DNA from: Podospora pseudoanserina | Taxonomy: Eukaryota; Ascomycota; Sordariomycetes; Sordariales; Podosporaceae | DNA: 64,000 nt | Direction of reading: 5' to 3' | Assembly: GCF_035222485.1 (NCBI RefSeq) | Contig: NC_085920.1 | Coordinates: 5,952,001-6,016,000 of the forward strand | Part shown: in pieces, positions 12,922 to 22,724 of the stretch | How positions within the stretch are numbered: the stretch's first letter is position 1 | Layout of the letters: each line of letters starts with the position of its first letter | Program-made: the position numbers and the translations under genes | The notes under the pieces: generated by a model | Told to the model about the DNA's origin: nothing | The model's database searches: none | Seen by the model: only the letters and a program-made list of their open reading frames with translations

Positions 12922-15900
12922 GTGAGTGCCACTTTTTTCAATCTCTGTTCGCCAATCCACCCACCACCGAGAGTGCCGCATGCGCGCTTGCCTGCTGTTA
13001 GGTAATGTCAAGCGACAGTTGTCCTCAGCGCGGCATTTACTACGTGATCTCCACCGTCGAGCATTTTCAATAGTCGCCCGATTTTACGTTTCCTTCTCAG
13101 AGTGCGATATCAATATCCAAACAACAAAAAAAACAAAAAAGACGCCTTTGTCCGTCGATGTAGGCGCGTCGTTGATTTCCTTGGCCAATCGAGTCGGGGT
13201 CGAGTTGTTCCAGAAAACGGCTGTGCCTGTCGCAAGCCTGACTTGGAGAAGATGAGTGGTCAGGGTTGTGTGGGAATTGCAGGGGCCCTCCTGTTTCACC
13301 ACCAGCCAGGGCGTCGGTAGTATGCAACAGGGGCTTGTGCCGGCGTGCGTAGTGCGCATTTGGCCTGGACGAGATGCGCCATCAGCACCTTTTTGTGCCA
13401 TACCCTCACAGTACATCAACACCATCCTATTCCTTTTCCACTATCCGACCTCTCCAAATTGGCAGGTGTGGTTGCTGGCTGTTGGCCTGAGCATGCCGCG
13501 CCGGCATTGGGTTCAACGGTGCAACTCAATTCATAGCCTACGACAAGTGACAGCTGTCCATGGAGGCCAGCGTTTGGCTTGCATGATATAGTGTGTCAGC
13601 GGTCTGGGTTCCCCAGAGTGGCGGACCGAACAGGTCATGGCCACTGTTTCCCAACGGCGGTGTGGCTGGGATGCTGGCGCCGTACCGATGGCCTTCCCCT
13701 GTACCCCAAACCTTACCCGTCCCCCCCCAAATCACCCAAGACGTCGCAAATGCCGTATCAAAAGATCAGGGCAAAAAGAAACGGATCGAGCGATCGCGGC
13801 GCTTCACATGGAAATCTCATGTCGGACCTGGATGGTGGCCCATTCACCGGAGTCAGGTGTGCACGCTGACGACACTCGTGCGACGGTCTCGCCATGTCCA
13901 TGGTACCTCTGCTGTGTACTCGGTACATGCGCTGGGTGTTCTAGAGTCGTGGTTGGAGTCAGTCGCACCGTTGGCAAGTGGGGTTTTGGAGGCAACTCAC
14001 CGTGTCCTGTGGGGCTTTCTCTCAAGCGTGTGTGGTGGAGCCACCCGCTGAGTGGTTCCGCGCAGAGTGGGAGGGAGACAGGGACAACACGTTCCGCAGC
14101 ACCCTCCCCCGGTGTGCCTCCGGCCAGGGTCCACACATGGGCGCAAGTTTTCTCGGAAGCATGACCTCGCTGTCTCGGCTGCAGCAAAGAAAGCTGCTGC
14201 AAATGTCATCCCAAATGACGGGACTGCGAGGTATCTCGTACCTCAGTCCGGGCATGCGTTCTGTGTCCTGCGCGGGTGCTGTGTCCCATCAGCGAGTTGC
14301 TGTGATGCCCCATGCCCAGCCCCTCCGGTGCTTGCAGGCGAATCCGATGCGCAGCCCTCTGGGCTTCCCAAAGAGCGGTACGTATCGGCGACCTGCTGCG
14401 GGACTTCCATGTTCCATTGGAGTACCGTGTTCTCGAGTGGGAGAAGAGAGCCGGCCTGCCAGTGCAGGGATTGGCCCAGGAGCCCGCTGGGGACCCGCAT
14501 GGGCACACCCACACCTCACCGCCCCTTGTCCTTGCCCCAGATGATGAAAGCGCACACACAGAAGACACGCAGAAAAGACAGAACACACGCAGAGACGGGC
14601 CTGCCAGGAAAACGAGAGCAAACCACACACTGAGCTTGCCCTTTCAGTGGCTAGCTCCGGCCTGCCAGTCCCGGTTGGGCAATAGTCATGACCCTCGGCT
14701 CTGCAGGCGTTCCGCCATTGGCCATTTCATCTAAAAATGCAGTCGTCCCCCCCTGCCCGCGTTTCTTTCAAGCCCTTGTCCTACCACACAACCAGAGAAT
14801 TCCTTTCCTTCACTCTTGTCAGGTTCAGGGCTTTGAGGCTTCTCTTCGGTCTTCTCAGCCCCCGGTCTGGTCAGCGAGACAGAGGACGTTGAATCCCAAG
14901 CATCATTATCATTGTTGTTGCCCCCTGTTCAATCTCATCATTCTCGACCTTCTCCTGGTCCGGAGCCCCATCTTCCCATTCTCCTCTTGGCCGTCCCCAG
15001 TCGGTACATAATACAGCCATCCCCACAAAATAGCGACTCCCTTCTACACCTTCATCTCTAATCGACCATCTCCTCTGTGGCCACGCCGCAGCACTGCATA
15101 TCTGGTTAGTAGCCATCACGATCCCCCCTTTGCTCCCCTCCATGCGGTGTTATCTTGATGGAATGCCACCATGCCATTGAGAGAACACCCAGGTGGCAAT
15201 CTCGAAACCTCGGGAGGTGATTCCGAGCATTTGCTGCTCCACTAGGTGGGTAGCATTGGCCTCCCTGGCTCCTCACAGTCGGTTTGGATGCCGGATGATG
15301 GGAGCCCTGTCGTACTATACAAATCCCACCCCAAATCCCCGAGGCTAACCCGCCTCGTCCGTGGATCCCTCGTCCTTTTTTTTTTCCAGGGGACCGACAC
15401 ATCTTCCCGGCTGCCCAGACCTTGCACGCGGTTCAGGTTGAGAAAAAAGAGCACAACATTCCCAGACGCGTCTGCGGCGCTCCAGAACACACACACACAC
15501 ATGGTCTTTTTTTCGTCTAGCAAGCAACCCTGTACCGTGAAGACTAATGGTTGTCTCCTCTATGCAGCATCACACCCACCATCAACAACAACAGGGTCCT
15601 GTTCCTCCTCATCTGCAGCATTCTCGCCCCTCTAGCATTGTTCATCAACAGCATCACAATCAAGCCCCAGCGCAGCAACAGCAATCCCACTCGAGCGCGT
15701 ATTCGTCCGGCCACTCGGTCTATCAACCGCAGTCTCAGGCAAGCAACGCTCAAGAACATTCGCTGTCGTACTACGGACACCAGCCGAGCCCGTACAGCAC
15801 GCCGGGTGCGACTAGCGGGTACACTTCCGCAGGTGGGTGAAAATTTCTCGTGGGTTTGGAACTTCAACCCCAAACTCAAAACCACACGCTCGACAAACTG

Positions 15901-18798
15901 GCTAACGTCGACTTGTAGACACCGGAGACATGATGGCTGCAACCATGCCGAGACCACCGTATCCCCCAATGTCATCCTACCACACTCCTCAGTCCAACTC
16001 GCCCGCCTCGGTAGCATCGCCATCAGGTCATGATCAGCAGAGAAGCATGTATGGACAGCCTCCTTCGCAATTACACCAGCAGTCAATGTACTATGGCGGG
16101 CCTCAGCAACAGTACTCGTCCATGTCGGCGCAGACTGCTTCTTCCCCGTACGCTCAACACCCGCAGCAATCACACCAGTCTATGGCCTCTCAACCGAGCA
16201 TGATGATGTCTCACACGGCTCCTCAGCACCAGATGAGCCACCACACTTCACAGCACTCGCAGGCCGGCATGACGGTCAGCCCTCGGCCTGGAAAGATTGA
16301 GACTCATGGTCTCACTAACCGGATACCTGGACCCTCTGCTCCCGTCTCCATCGGTAGCGCCTCATCCACTGGTCCTCAGAATGGTGCTCCTCTTACCGCG
16401 CCAACTGGCGGAGCTGCTGGCGTGAATCCCAACGCTGCCCCCGGACCTATCCCCGCCACCACGCCCCTTGTGGTCAGGCAAGATACCAACGGAGTACAGT
16501 GGATTGCGTTCGAGTACTCTCGTGACAGAGTCAAAATGGAGTACACGATTCGCTGCGACGTGGAATCGGTGAACCAGGATGAGCTGTCGGCCGAGTTCAA
16601 GACGGAGAACTGCGTGTATCCGCGCGCTTGCTGCCCCAAGGACCAATACCGCGGAAACCGCCTTGTGTACGAGACCGAGTGCAACTCTGTGGGCTGGGCT
16701 TTGGCCCAACTCAACCCGCCTCTCCGCGGCAAGAGAGGTCTGATTCAGCGGGCTGTTGACAGCTGGCGCAACAGCAACCAGGACCCGAGACTCAGAAGTC
16801 GTCGCGTCCGACGAATGGCCAAGATGAACACGCGCAACAGCAAGGCTGGTTCAACGACACCGCATGCCACCCACATTGGTACCCCAACCGGCCCAGGGAT
16901 GCCCACCCCAACGGGCATGGGAGCGAGCGGCAACCCGGCGATCGGCAAGCCCGGCATGGGCGGCATGAACTCGTCGATTCACCACCACCACGGCCAGCAG
17001 GATGGGAGTGCCCAGGGGGGAGATGAAGTCGGTATGTTTCACCAGATGGCCTGAAGCGCGCGCGTTTGTTCGTGATTAAGTGTGATACCTCTTCAAACCG
17101 CTTTGCCTTGCTCGTGTTTCTTTTTTGTTCTGTCGGTTACTGTTGCGTTATTGGGTTTTTCCATCTTTTTTACAGGGAGTTTCTAGTCGTTTTGTTTTTC
17201 CTTTTTTACCTGTTATATACCGGCTCGGCGACATTACAAAATCTCGAGCACAACGCATCTGGGGCAACCACAGGAACCTGGTACAAAAGAAAGATCTGTA
17301 CATTACACTAGTTGCGCGTTTGCTGTTGTTGTTGTTGTTAGTTTTGTTTTTGCTGGTTTTCGGTCGTCGTCGTTTTTTCGTCGTCTGGCTGCTGGCACTG
17401 CACCATCACAGCATTCGCTTTGTTCACACATATCAACCAGCACCTTTTTTCATCACACACACTATACACACACACAACACACACATGTCAATTGCCTCAC
17501 ACTCTGAGCAAAACGGAGTGCCCTATCTGATGGGGCTTTGAAAACCTGTTCTGTACAAGAACGAAAAAGCACCCCCCTTGTTTGTATCCCTGCTTCTCGT
17601 TTGGAGGGTTCGCGAGTTCTTGCTGCTGTTTTCGTGGTTTGGGAAGCATCACACTTACCATGATCTGACGCGTGTCGTTTTTGATACGTGGCAGCACGTA
17701 TTCTCTCCTCCCTCTCTTCTCTCTGCCTTCTCCGCGAGGGGGTTGATTGAGGGGAGGGGAGAGCAAGTCATTATGTCATTGGTTGAGAACGTGTTTCACT
17801 AACGGATTTATTTTCCCATGTCTTATAGGCGACGGAGATTCCTACATGGACGAGCAACAGCATCACCACCATCATCAACCCCCGACCCAGGCTGGATCTG
17901 CCTCGGGGTCCGAAGACCGTCCTTCTCAGGTTTTCACCGGCTACGGCTCCTACAACGGCGCGCCCACCCACGCTGGCTCGTCCAACTCGATGTCGATTCA
18001 CGACCAGCTGAGCGGCTCGCCTCATGCCAGTGGCGGCGGCGGCGCGATTGCGGCTCGCAGGATGAGCGCCGGGCGTGATCCCCGGGATGACGAGCCCGAG
18101 GATTTGTTCCCCGATATCCCCGAGGCCAAGAAGCGCAAGTTTATTCTGGTCGAGGACTCCGACAGGCAGAGCCGCCTCCGGGTGCGCGTCACGCTGGACG
18201 GCGTGGACACACGCGAGATTCCCGATAGCTTCCGCAAGAGCAGCAGTGTTTATCCCAGGTCGTACTTCCCCCGGGAGATGCAGAGCCCGCCCCCGAGCGC
18301 GACGGGAAGCAAGTTTTTCTTGGACGACGCGAGTGATCATGACGGTAACGAGGACGATGGGACGACTGATACCGAGGGTCGCCGTGCTGGTCGCGGCGCC
18401 AGAAGCAGAGGTCGGACCATGGTCAAGGTTCCCATGGGCGAGGGCCAGGAAGGGGAGGTGGCCATTCCGAGGATGAGGAAGGGTTTTAGGGGGAAGGAGG
18501 TGAGGCTGAATGATTTGGGGTATCGGATGGCCTGGTTGCAGAGTAGGGTGTTTGCAGGGAGGACGGTGTTTTTGCAGCGAGCTTGTAAGTTTTTTTCTTT
18601 TTTTCTTTTTTTCTTTTTTGCTGGCGAAGATTATGTACTGACATGTCGGTAGTGGACTGCTACAGAAACAAGACCCGAAGCGCCATGGAGTCGGTCATGC
18701 AAGACGTCAAGACGGCGGCGCCGCATTACGAGACGCGAGTCGGCAAGAGAAAGTGGAACGATCGGATGCGCGGGGGGGAGAAGAAGGAGGACGATTAG
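12850..18798 (+). CDS. Two-domain DUF8032-like putative regulator, multi-exon
   Basis: Predicted coding exons are 12850-12921, 15568-15832, 15919-17031, 17829-18584 and 18653-18798. All junctions keep phase. The acceptors at 15567 and 15918 have CTAAT and CTAAC branch sequences just upstream. The protein starts MGLMKMAQHRQAP, then has a His/Gln/Pro/Ser-rich low-complexity region. A first conserved basic domain follows (VKMEYTIRCDVESV through ECNSVGWALAQLNP to QRAVDSWRNSNQDPR), then a linker, and a second diverged copy (RLRVRVTLDGVDTREIP, VYPRSYFPREM, GYRMAWLQSRVFAGRT, then LDCYRNKTRSAMES). I recognise the pattern as fungal DUF8032, whose molecular function is not known to me. The low-complexity arms and basic stretches suggest a nuclear regulator (inference). 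If the 17032-17828 intron is retained, translation stops at 17052-17054 and only the first domain is made. The 2646-nt first coding intron is very long for a fungus; an alternative start at 15547 is discussed in the findings. Confidence 0.7.
12922..15567 (+). other. Predicted 2.6-kb intron of the regulator gene
   Basis: The stretch is bounded by GTGAGT at 12922 and ACTAATGG...TATGCAG ending at 15567; both flanking exons are in phase 0. Inside are many short overlapping open frames on both strands at 13.2-14.7 kb, without recognisable domains, and a CA run at 15486-15500. Some of it may be alternative leader exons rather than one uninterrupted intron. Confidence 0.45.
17032..17828 (+). other. 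797-nt intron with in-frame stop; alternative 3' end of a short isoform
   Basis: The donor GTATGT at 17032 and acceptor TCTTATAG ending at 17828 join the two halves of the regulator in phase 1. If unspliced, the reading frame continues for seven residues and stops at 17052-17054. The rest is T-rich and resembles a 3' UTR. So the element can act as an intron or as the tail of a one-domain isoform. Confidence 0.6.
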
Positions 18799-19186
18799 TT
18801 TATGTCTTCCACCTTGCGCGACGTCTCTTTTTCTTGCGGAGCCACTTTCATGGACAACGACGACGACCTTTATGAGCATGAGCAATGAGCATGTGAGCTG
18901 GCCGTCTTTCTCCTGGCAGCACATCCAAAAGTTCACGACTCTCTTGCAGAAGAGGAAAAAAAAGCATCGGCATCAATCAGCATTCGTCTTGTTGAGCGGG
19001 ATATTGTCAAAGTTTGTTTGGCTTGTTTTTTTTTTTTTTTAAGTTTCTGAAGTTTTGGCATTGGCATTGGGGGCATTTCATGTGGTGTGGGGAGGGGAAG
19101 GGGGAAAAAATGGGGATGGGTTGGTGGCATTTGTGTTTTACAAGTTTTTGTCGTTTGGGTGTGTTTTTTTTTGGGGGAGGATGGAG

Positions 19187-19227
<41 letters not shown>
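19187..19227. repeat. (GTT)n trinucleotide microsatellite
   Basis: About 13 consecutive GTT units lie in the intergenic region after the regulator gene. Confidence 0.9.
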
Positions 19228-19481
19228 ATGATGATGTTGTTGGTATACGAAGAGACAAAAACATGGCGTATAGTTGTACCTAGATAGATGTATGTAGTGA
19301 AGGGCGGGGGGGAAAGGGGACGTGGTTGTGTAAGAAAAGTACTTGGGGTGTGTCAGAGTGTTTGTGGGTAGACAAAAAAAAATACATAAAAGTTAAATTG
19401 CAGGTCTGTTGGTTGTTGTTATTCTGTGTCGTGTGGTGGTTCGGGATTTGGGTGGTGATGTGAAGAGGGGTGTGTATGTGT

Positions 19482-19486
19482 ATGTA

Positions 19487-19532
<46 letters not shown>
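19482..19532. repeat. Compound (GT)n(GA)n microsatellite
   Basis: A GT run passes directly into a GA run upstream of the NTF2-like gene. Such purine tracts often lie in fungal promoters. Confidence 0.9.
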
Positions 19533-19534
<2 letters not shown>

Positions 19535-19681
19535 GGAGCCCTTTCTCTGTGGTCGGGGGAACGTGACGGAGGTCCGGAGTGCCCTTGTTGAACCCGACTT
19601 TCCTCTGTTATTCTTGCATCCCATCTCTGGTTTTCTATATCTTTCCCACTCGTTTCTATCCAGAGTAGATATCATCCCAAA

Positions 19682-20209
19682 ATGGCCTCCCAACAACCAC
19701 CACCACCACCACCAGCAGCAGCACAGCAAAGCGAATCCCTCCGCCTCACCCCCCACGACACCTCTCCAGAACAACCCCAGCAACAGCAAAACAAACCCCC
19801 TTTCTCCTCTGCCAGAGATCTGCTGGAGTACCTCTACGAAGACGTAACCCGCCTCTCCCAGATCGCCACAGAGAACTGCGTCCTCCACCCGGCAGACGAC
19901 TCCCTGCCCCCCTGCCTCGGAGTCGCCGCCTGCCAGGCCCACGAGGAGGAGCTGCTCAAGACAACGAGGGGGACGCTAAAGATGAGGGTGGAGAGCATCA
20001 CGCTCAGCTCCTCACACGAGTTTGGGTGCGTGATGGGCAAGTTTGAGCTCGGGGGCGGAGAGGTGAGAGAGACGTTTTGTGGGGTTTGGAGGTTTGAGAT
20101 GGGTACGACGGATGGGGAGGAGGTGAGGGCGGTGGAGCATTGGGAAAATCTGACTCCGGAGGGAAGGAGGAGGGTGGCTGAGTGGGTTGCGGGTGGGTTG
20201 AAAAACTGA
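19682..20209 (+). CDS. NTF2-like (SnoaL-type) fold small protein
   Basis: This is a single-exon gene of 175 residues. The first 40 residues are Pro/Gln-rich and disordered. The rest has the layout of an NTF2-like cone: helices (ARDLLEYLYEDV, RLSQIATENCVLHP), then a run of beta strands (TLKMRVESITLSSSHEFGCV, EVRETFCGVWRFEM, EEVRAVEHWENLT). That fold is used by small enzymes such as polyketide cyclases and isomerases, and by pure binding proteins. No catalytic residues can be assigned, so the function is open. No signal peptide is seen, so it is probably cytosolic. The ATG at 19682 follows a clean leader. Codon use turns G-rich in the last third, as is common in this window. Fold assignment is moderate and family unknown. 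Confidence 0.65.
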   Translation: MASQQPPPPPPAAAQQSESLRLTPHDTSPEQPQQQQNKPPFSSARDLLEYLYEDVTRLSQIATENCVLHPADDSLPPCLGVAACQAHEEELLKTTRGTLKMRVESITLSSSHEFGCVMGKFELGGGEVRETFCGVWRFEMGTTDGEEVRAVEHWENLTPEGRRRVAEWVAGGLKN

Positions 20210-20575
20210 GGGAGTGGTGAGGAAAATAGCATGTTCCAAGTAAGGTGATATATCAACACAGGGGGCATCATCACACGGGTCAGAAACTCAACTAACTATT
20301 CGTATGCTTATCAAAAAAAGGAAAAAAGAGAGATGAGAAAATGTACATGTTCAAGCTCATCATGTATGCAAAACCCCAAAACCCCCTCCACATCACACAC
20401 AACCTATATATCCCACCAACCCCCACCTAAACATACTCCTTGCCCTTCCTCTTCCTACTCTTCCCCAAACCACCACTCCATCCCCCTCCATGTCCTCCTC
20501 CTCCCCCTCTTCAACCTCCCCATCTTCTCCAACCACTCCCTATACCAGCTAACCTCTCCCTGATCCAACCCCCCC
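20210..20575. other. Convergent 3' ends, no gene seen
   Basis: This is the short gap between two convergent genes. It is C-rich on the plus strand, and nothing coding is supported. Confidence 0.7.
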
Positions 20576-21604
20576 TCAATACACACCACCAACCACAGCA
20601 GCCTTCACCCCCAGCTCCCTCCGCAACCCCTCCCACTCCCCCCTCTGCGCCTCGAGCAATCTCTTCCTCTCCCACATCTGCCACTGAAACACCCCACTCA
20701 GCTCAAACTCGACAAACTGGCTAAAATCCGCCAGCTCCCTCATCTGCCACTCCGTTACCTCACCCAGATCCACATGCCTCGGCCTCCCGCTCCTTCCCAC
20801 CTCCACCGACGGCACCCCCAAGATATCAGCGATATTCCTCGCATGCCTCTGCCTCGCGACCGCGACCTGGGCGCGGAACCTGCTGTTCAAAGCAGCAAAC
20901 TGCGCGACGTGCCGCCTGTGGAGCGAGACAAGTGCTCTGGCCTGATGGGCCGTCAAGGTATTTGCAAAAGAAGAAGACGAAAGGGCAGGGTCGAGGACAC
21001 CGGCGGTGCCACGGGAGTGGGATGATTGCGGTCTGGGAGGGGGGTATTTAGTCTGCTTAGTTGCCGGCGGAGGAGGGGAGATTCCGGTGTGAAAGAGCGA
21101 GGCGGTCAAGGGGTACAGCGTCTGAAAGCCCTCCTCGGTCATTCTTTTGGTAAAAAAAAGATGGCGATTGTTGTTGTTGTTATTGTACGTGGTGATAGAA
21201 TAAGGCACAAAGTCATTATCTTCGTCATCGCCGTAGTAATCATTGTCGTTGTTGTTGTCCTCATAGCCATGAGACTCGCTCCATTGTTCATACCACCTTT
21301 CCAGCTCCTCGCCCATCTCCTCGTCCACAAGCTCACCATCCTCCCAGCGCTCCATTTGGTCGGTATGGAAGCCCGAGCCTGGAGGCGTTGCCAAAGGCGC
21401 AGCGGCTGCATCTAGATAACCTATGTCGAACCCAGGCTTACTGCTGCCCACTTGTCCTTGGTGCCGATTGAAAGAAACGGCATCATTGAATGCCCCAGTG
21501 GCTTGATGACGACAAGGAGCAGCCTTGGCAACAACAACAACAACAGCAATAACCACCACCAGCCCAGCCACCACTTGAAGCAATCGTACATGGAGGTTCG
21601 GCAT
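20576..21604 (-). CDS. Putative single-pass membrane or secreted protein, unknown function
   Basis: This is a single-exon gene of 342 residues. An N-terminal hydrophobic segment (about residues 8-28, rich in Val/Ala) is either a signal anchor or signal peptide, so most of the protein is probably outside the cytosol or in the secretory lumen. Residues about 70-130 are acidic and Asn-rich (runs of D and N), then a Pro-rich linker. The last 130 residues form Arg/Gln-rich amphipathic helices (LTAHQARALVSLHRRHVAQF and following) likely to make a coiled coil. I do not recognise a family. It converges on the NTF2-like gene and shares a 1.1-kb gap with the DUF8035-type gene behind it. Asn runs point to microsatellite-driven length variation. 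Confidence 0.6.
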   Translation of the reverse strand: MPNLHVRLLQVVAGLVVVIAVVVVVAKAAPCRHQATGAFNDAVSFNRHQGQVGSSKPGFDIGYLDAAAAPLATPPGSGFHTDQMERWEDGELVDEEMGEELERWYEQWSESHGYEDNNNDNDYYGDDEDNDFVPYSITTYNNNNNNRHLFFTKRMTEEGFQTLYPLTASLFHTGISPPPPATKQTKYPPPRPQSSHSRGTAGVLDPALSSSSFANTLTAHQARALVSLHRRHVAQFAALNSRFRAQVAVARQRHARNIADILGVPSVEVGRSGRPRHVDLGEVTEWQMRELADFSQFVEFELSGVFQWQMWERKRLLEAQRGEWEGLRRELGVKAAVVGGVY

Positions 21605-22685
21605 ATTCCCCTCCAGTAAAGCTACCTATCTCACGCCTCGATATGGCAACCCGACAAGACCATGAGGTTCTGACAGCGACGGTGATAATCCACAAGAGGG
21701 CCGTTGGTACAACGAACAACAAATGCGTGTGTTTTCAAGTCAAAGAAATAATGATACAAAAGAAACACAAATACAGAGAAGCGGCTATGCTGGCGAGAAG
21801 CAGATAGACAGTACTTGAGAGAAACTTCTCCTTCATATTCCGGCAAAGCGGTGGCCGCGAGTAAGAGACAGGAACAGAGGAACCGAGGAGGTGAAGGGTG
21901 TTTGTTGATCGAATCTGCGGACATCCCCATGGGGATATCAAAAGAAAAGATGTTATCACGGTCCCAAGAACTTGTGAGGTGAGGTACACCAGCCAAAAGA
22001 TAAAGCAAAGGATAGGGGGCGCTCCGCTTGGAGCTAGGCCATGGTCTGAAGGCTTGCGGGAGCTTCCCCGGATGCCTGAGTCGAAGATCGGTGATGGCGA
22101 CTCTGGTTGACGCGAATACTGGGGGCGGTGAGATGTGTTATATGCTACTGGAGAAGTAGTGTAATCTAGACGACGGAAGATTCTCAGATTCGAACCTGAA
22201 CGAGCCGGGGGTGCTGGTGCGCCAGACTAAAGCAGAATGAGTAGGTATCTGCAAAAGACGATGCAGCGAGAGAAAAGCTCAACGGGTCGTGCTTCGGAGA
22301 CAAGCAAGTGGGTGTGTCGCTCTTGGCCGAATGAGCCAGTGGCCTATCCTCGGAAACCTTGGGGAAGGAGGAGTCTTCAACCCAACTCGACACCTACGCT
22401 AAAACCAACGTTAAACCGACTGCTCATGCCTGTGTTGTTCAATCCAAGATCGAGGATTTATAAGAGATCACAAGACGATGATGCCTGACTCACAGACAAG
22501 ACACATGTTAACAACCAAAACAGATCTTTATGTTAACCTTTCCAAACAGCGCTTTTGCCTCCTACCAATCCGTTCCAATTCAGTCCATCTATATTAGACC
22601 CAAATCCCAAACCCCGCTCAGCCAAACAAAACGTATATTCAAACACATGGAAAGAAATTGTCAGAACTTCATGCCATCATCACAC

Positions 22686-22718
<33 letters not shown>

Positions 22719-22724
22719 CCACTC
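21605..22724. other. Intergenic, no gene seen
   Basis: The stretch holds the promoter side of the membrane-protein gene and the 3' side of the DUF8035-type gene. A TTCGAA-containing sequence near 22180-22200 recalls a tRNA T-loop on the minus strand, but no cloverleaf could be built. A CAT trinucleotide run is at about 22687-22717, close to the 3' end of the next gene. Confidence 0.6.

Larger units (their letters stand above)
18799..19681. other. Intergenic: 3' UTR of the regulator and microsatellites
   Basis: No gene was found. The stretch contains a GTT trinucleotide run near 19187-19227 and a compound GT/GA run near 19482-19532. The latter lies about 150 nt before the next start codon, so it is probably promoter or 5' leader of the NTF2-like gene. 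Confidence 0.6.

Noticed and set aside
13000-14740. Many overlapping frames of 100-190 codons on both strands
   Set aside because: The frames overlap in all phases, lack conserved motifs and lie within a predicted intron; GC-rich sequence lacks stops by chance.
15547-15567. ATG at 15547 as start of the regulator
   Set aside because: This short piece contains a branch-like ACTAAT and ends in an acceptor (TATGCAG), and a better start exon is found at 12850; it is kept only as an alternative.
22170-22240. tRNA T-loop-like sequence on the minus strand (TTCGAA within a short stem)
   Set aside because: The T stem only pairs with an eight-base loop, and no matching 5' acceptor half lies upstream, so no cloverleaf can be built.
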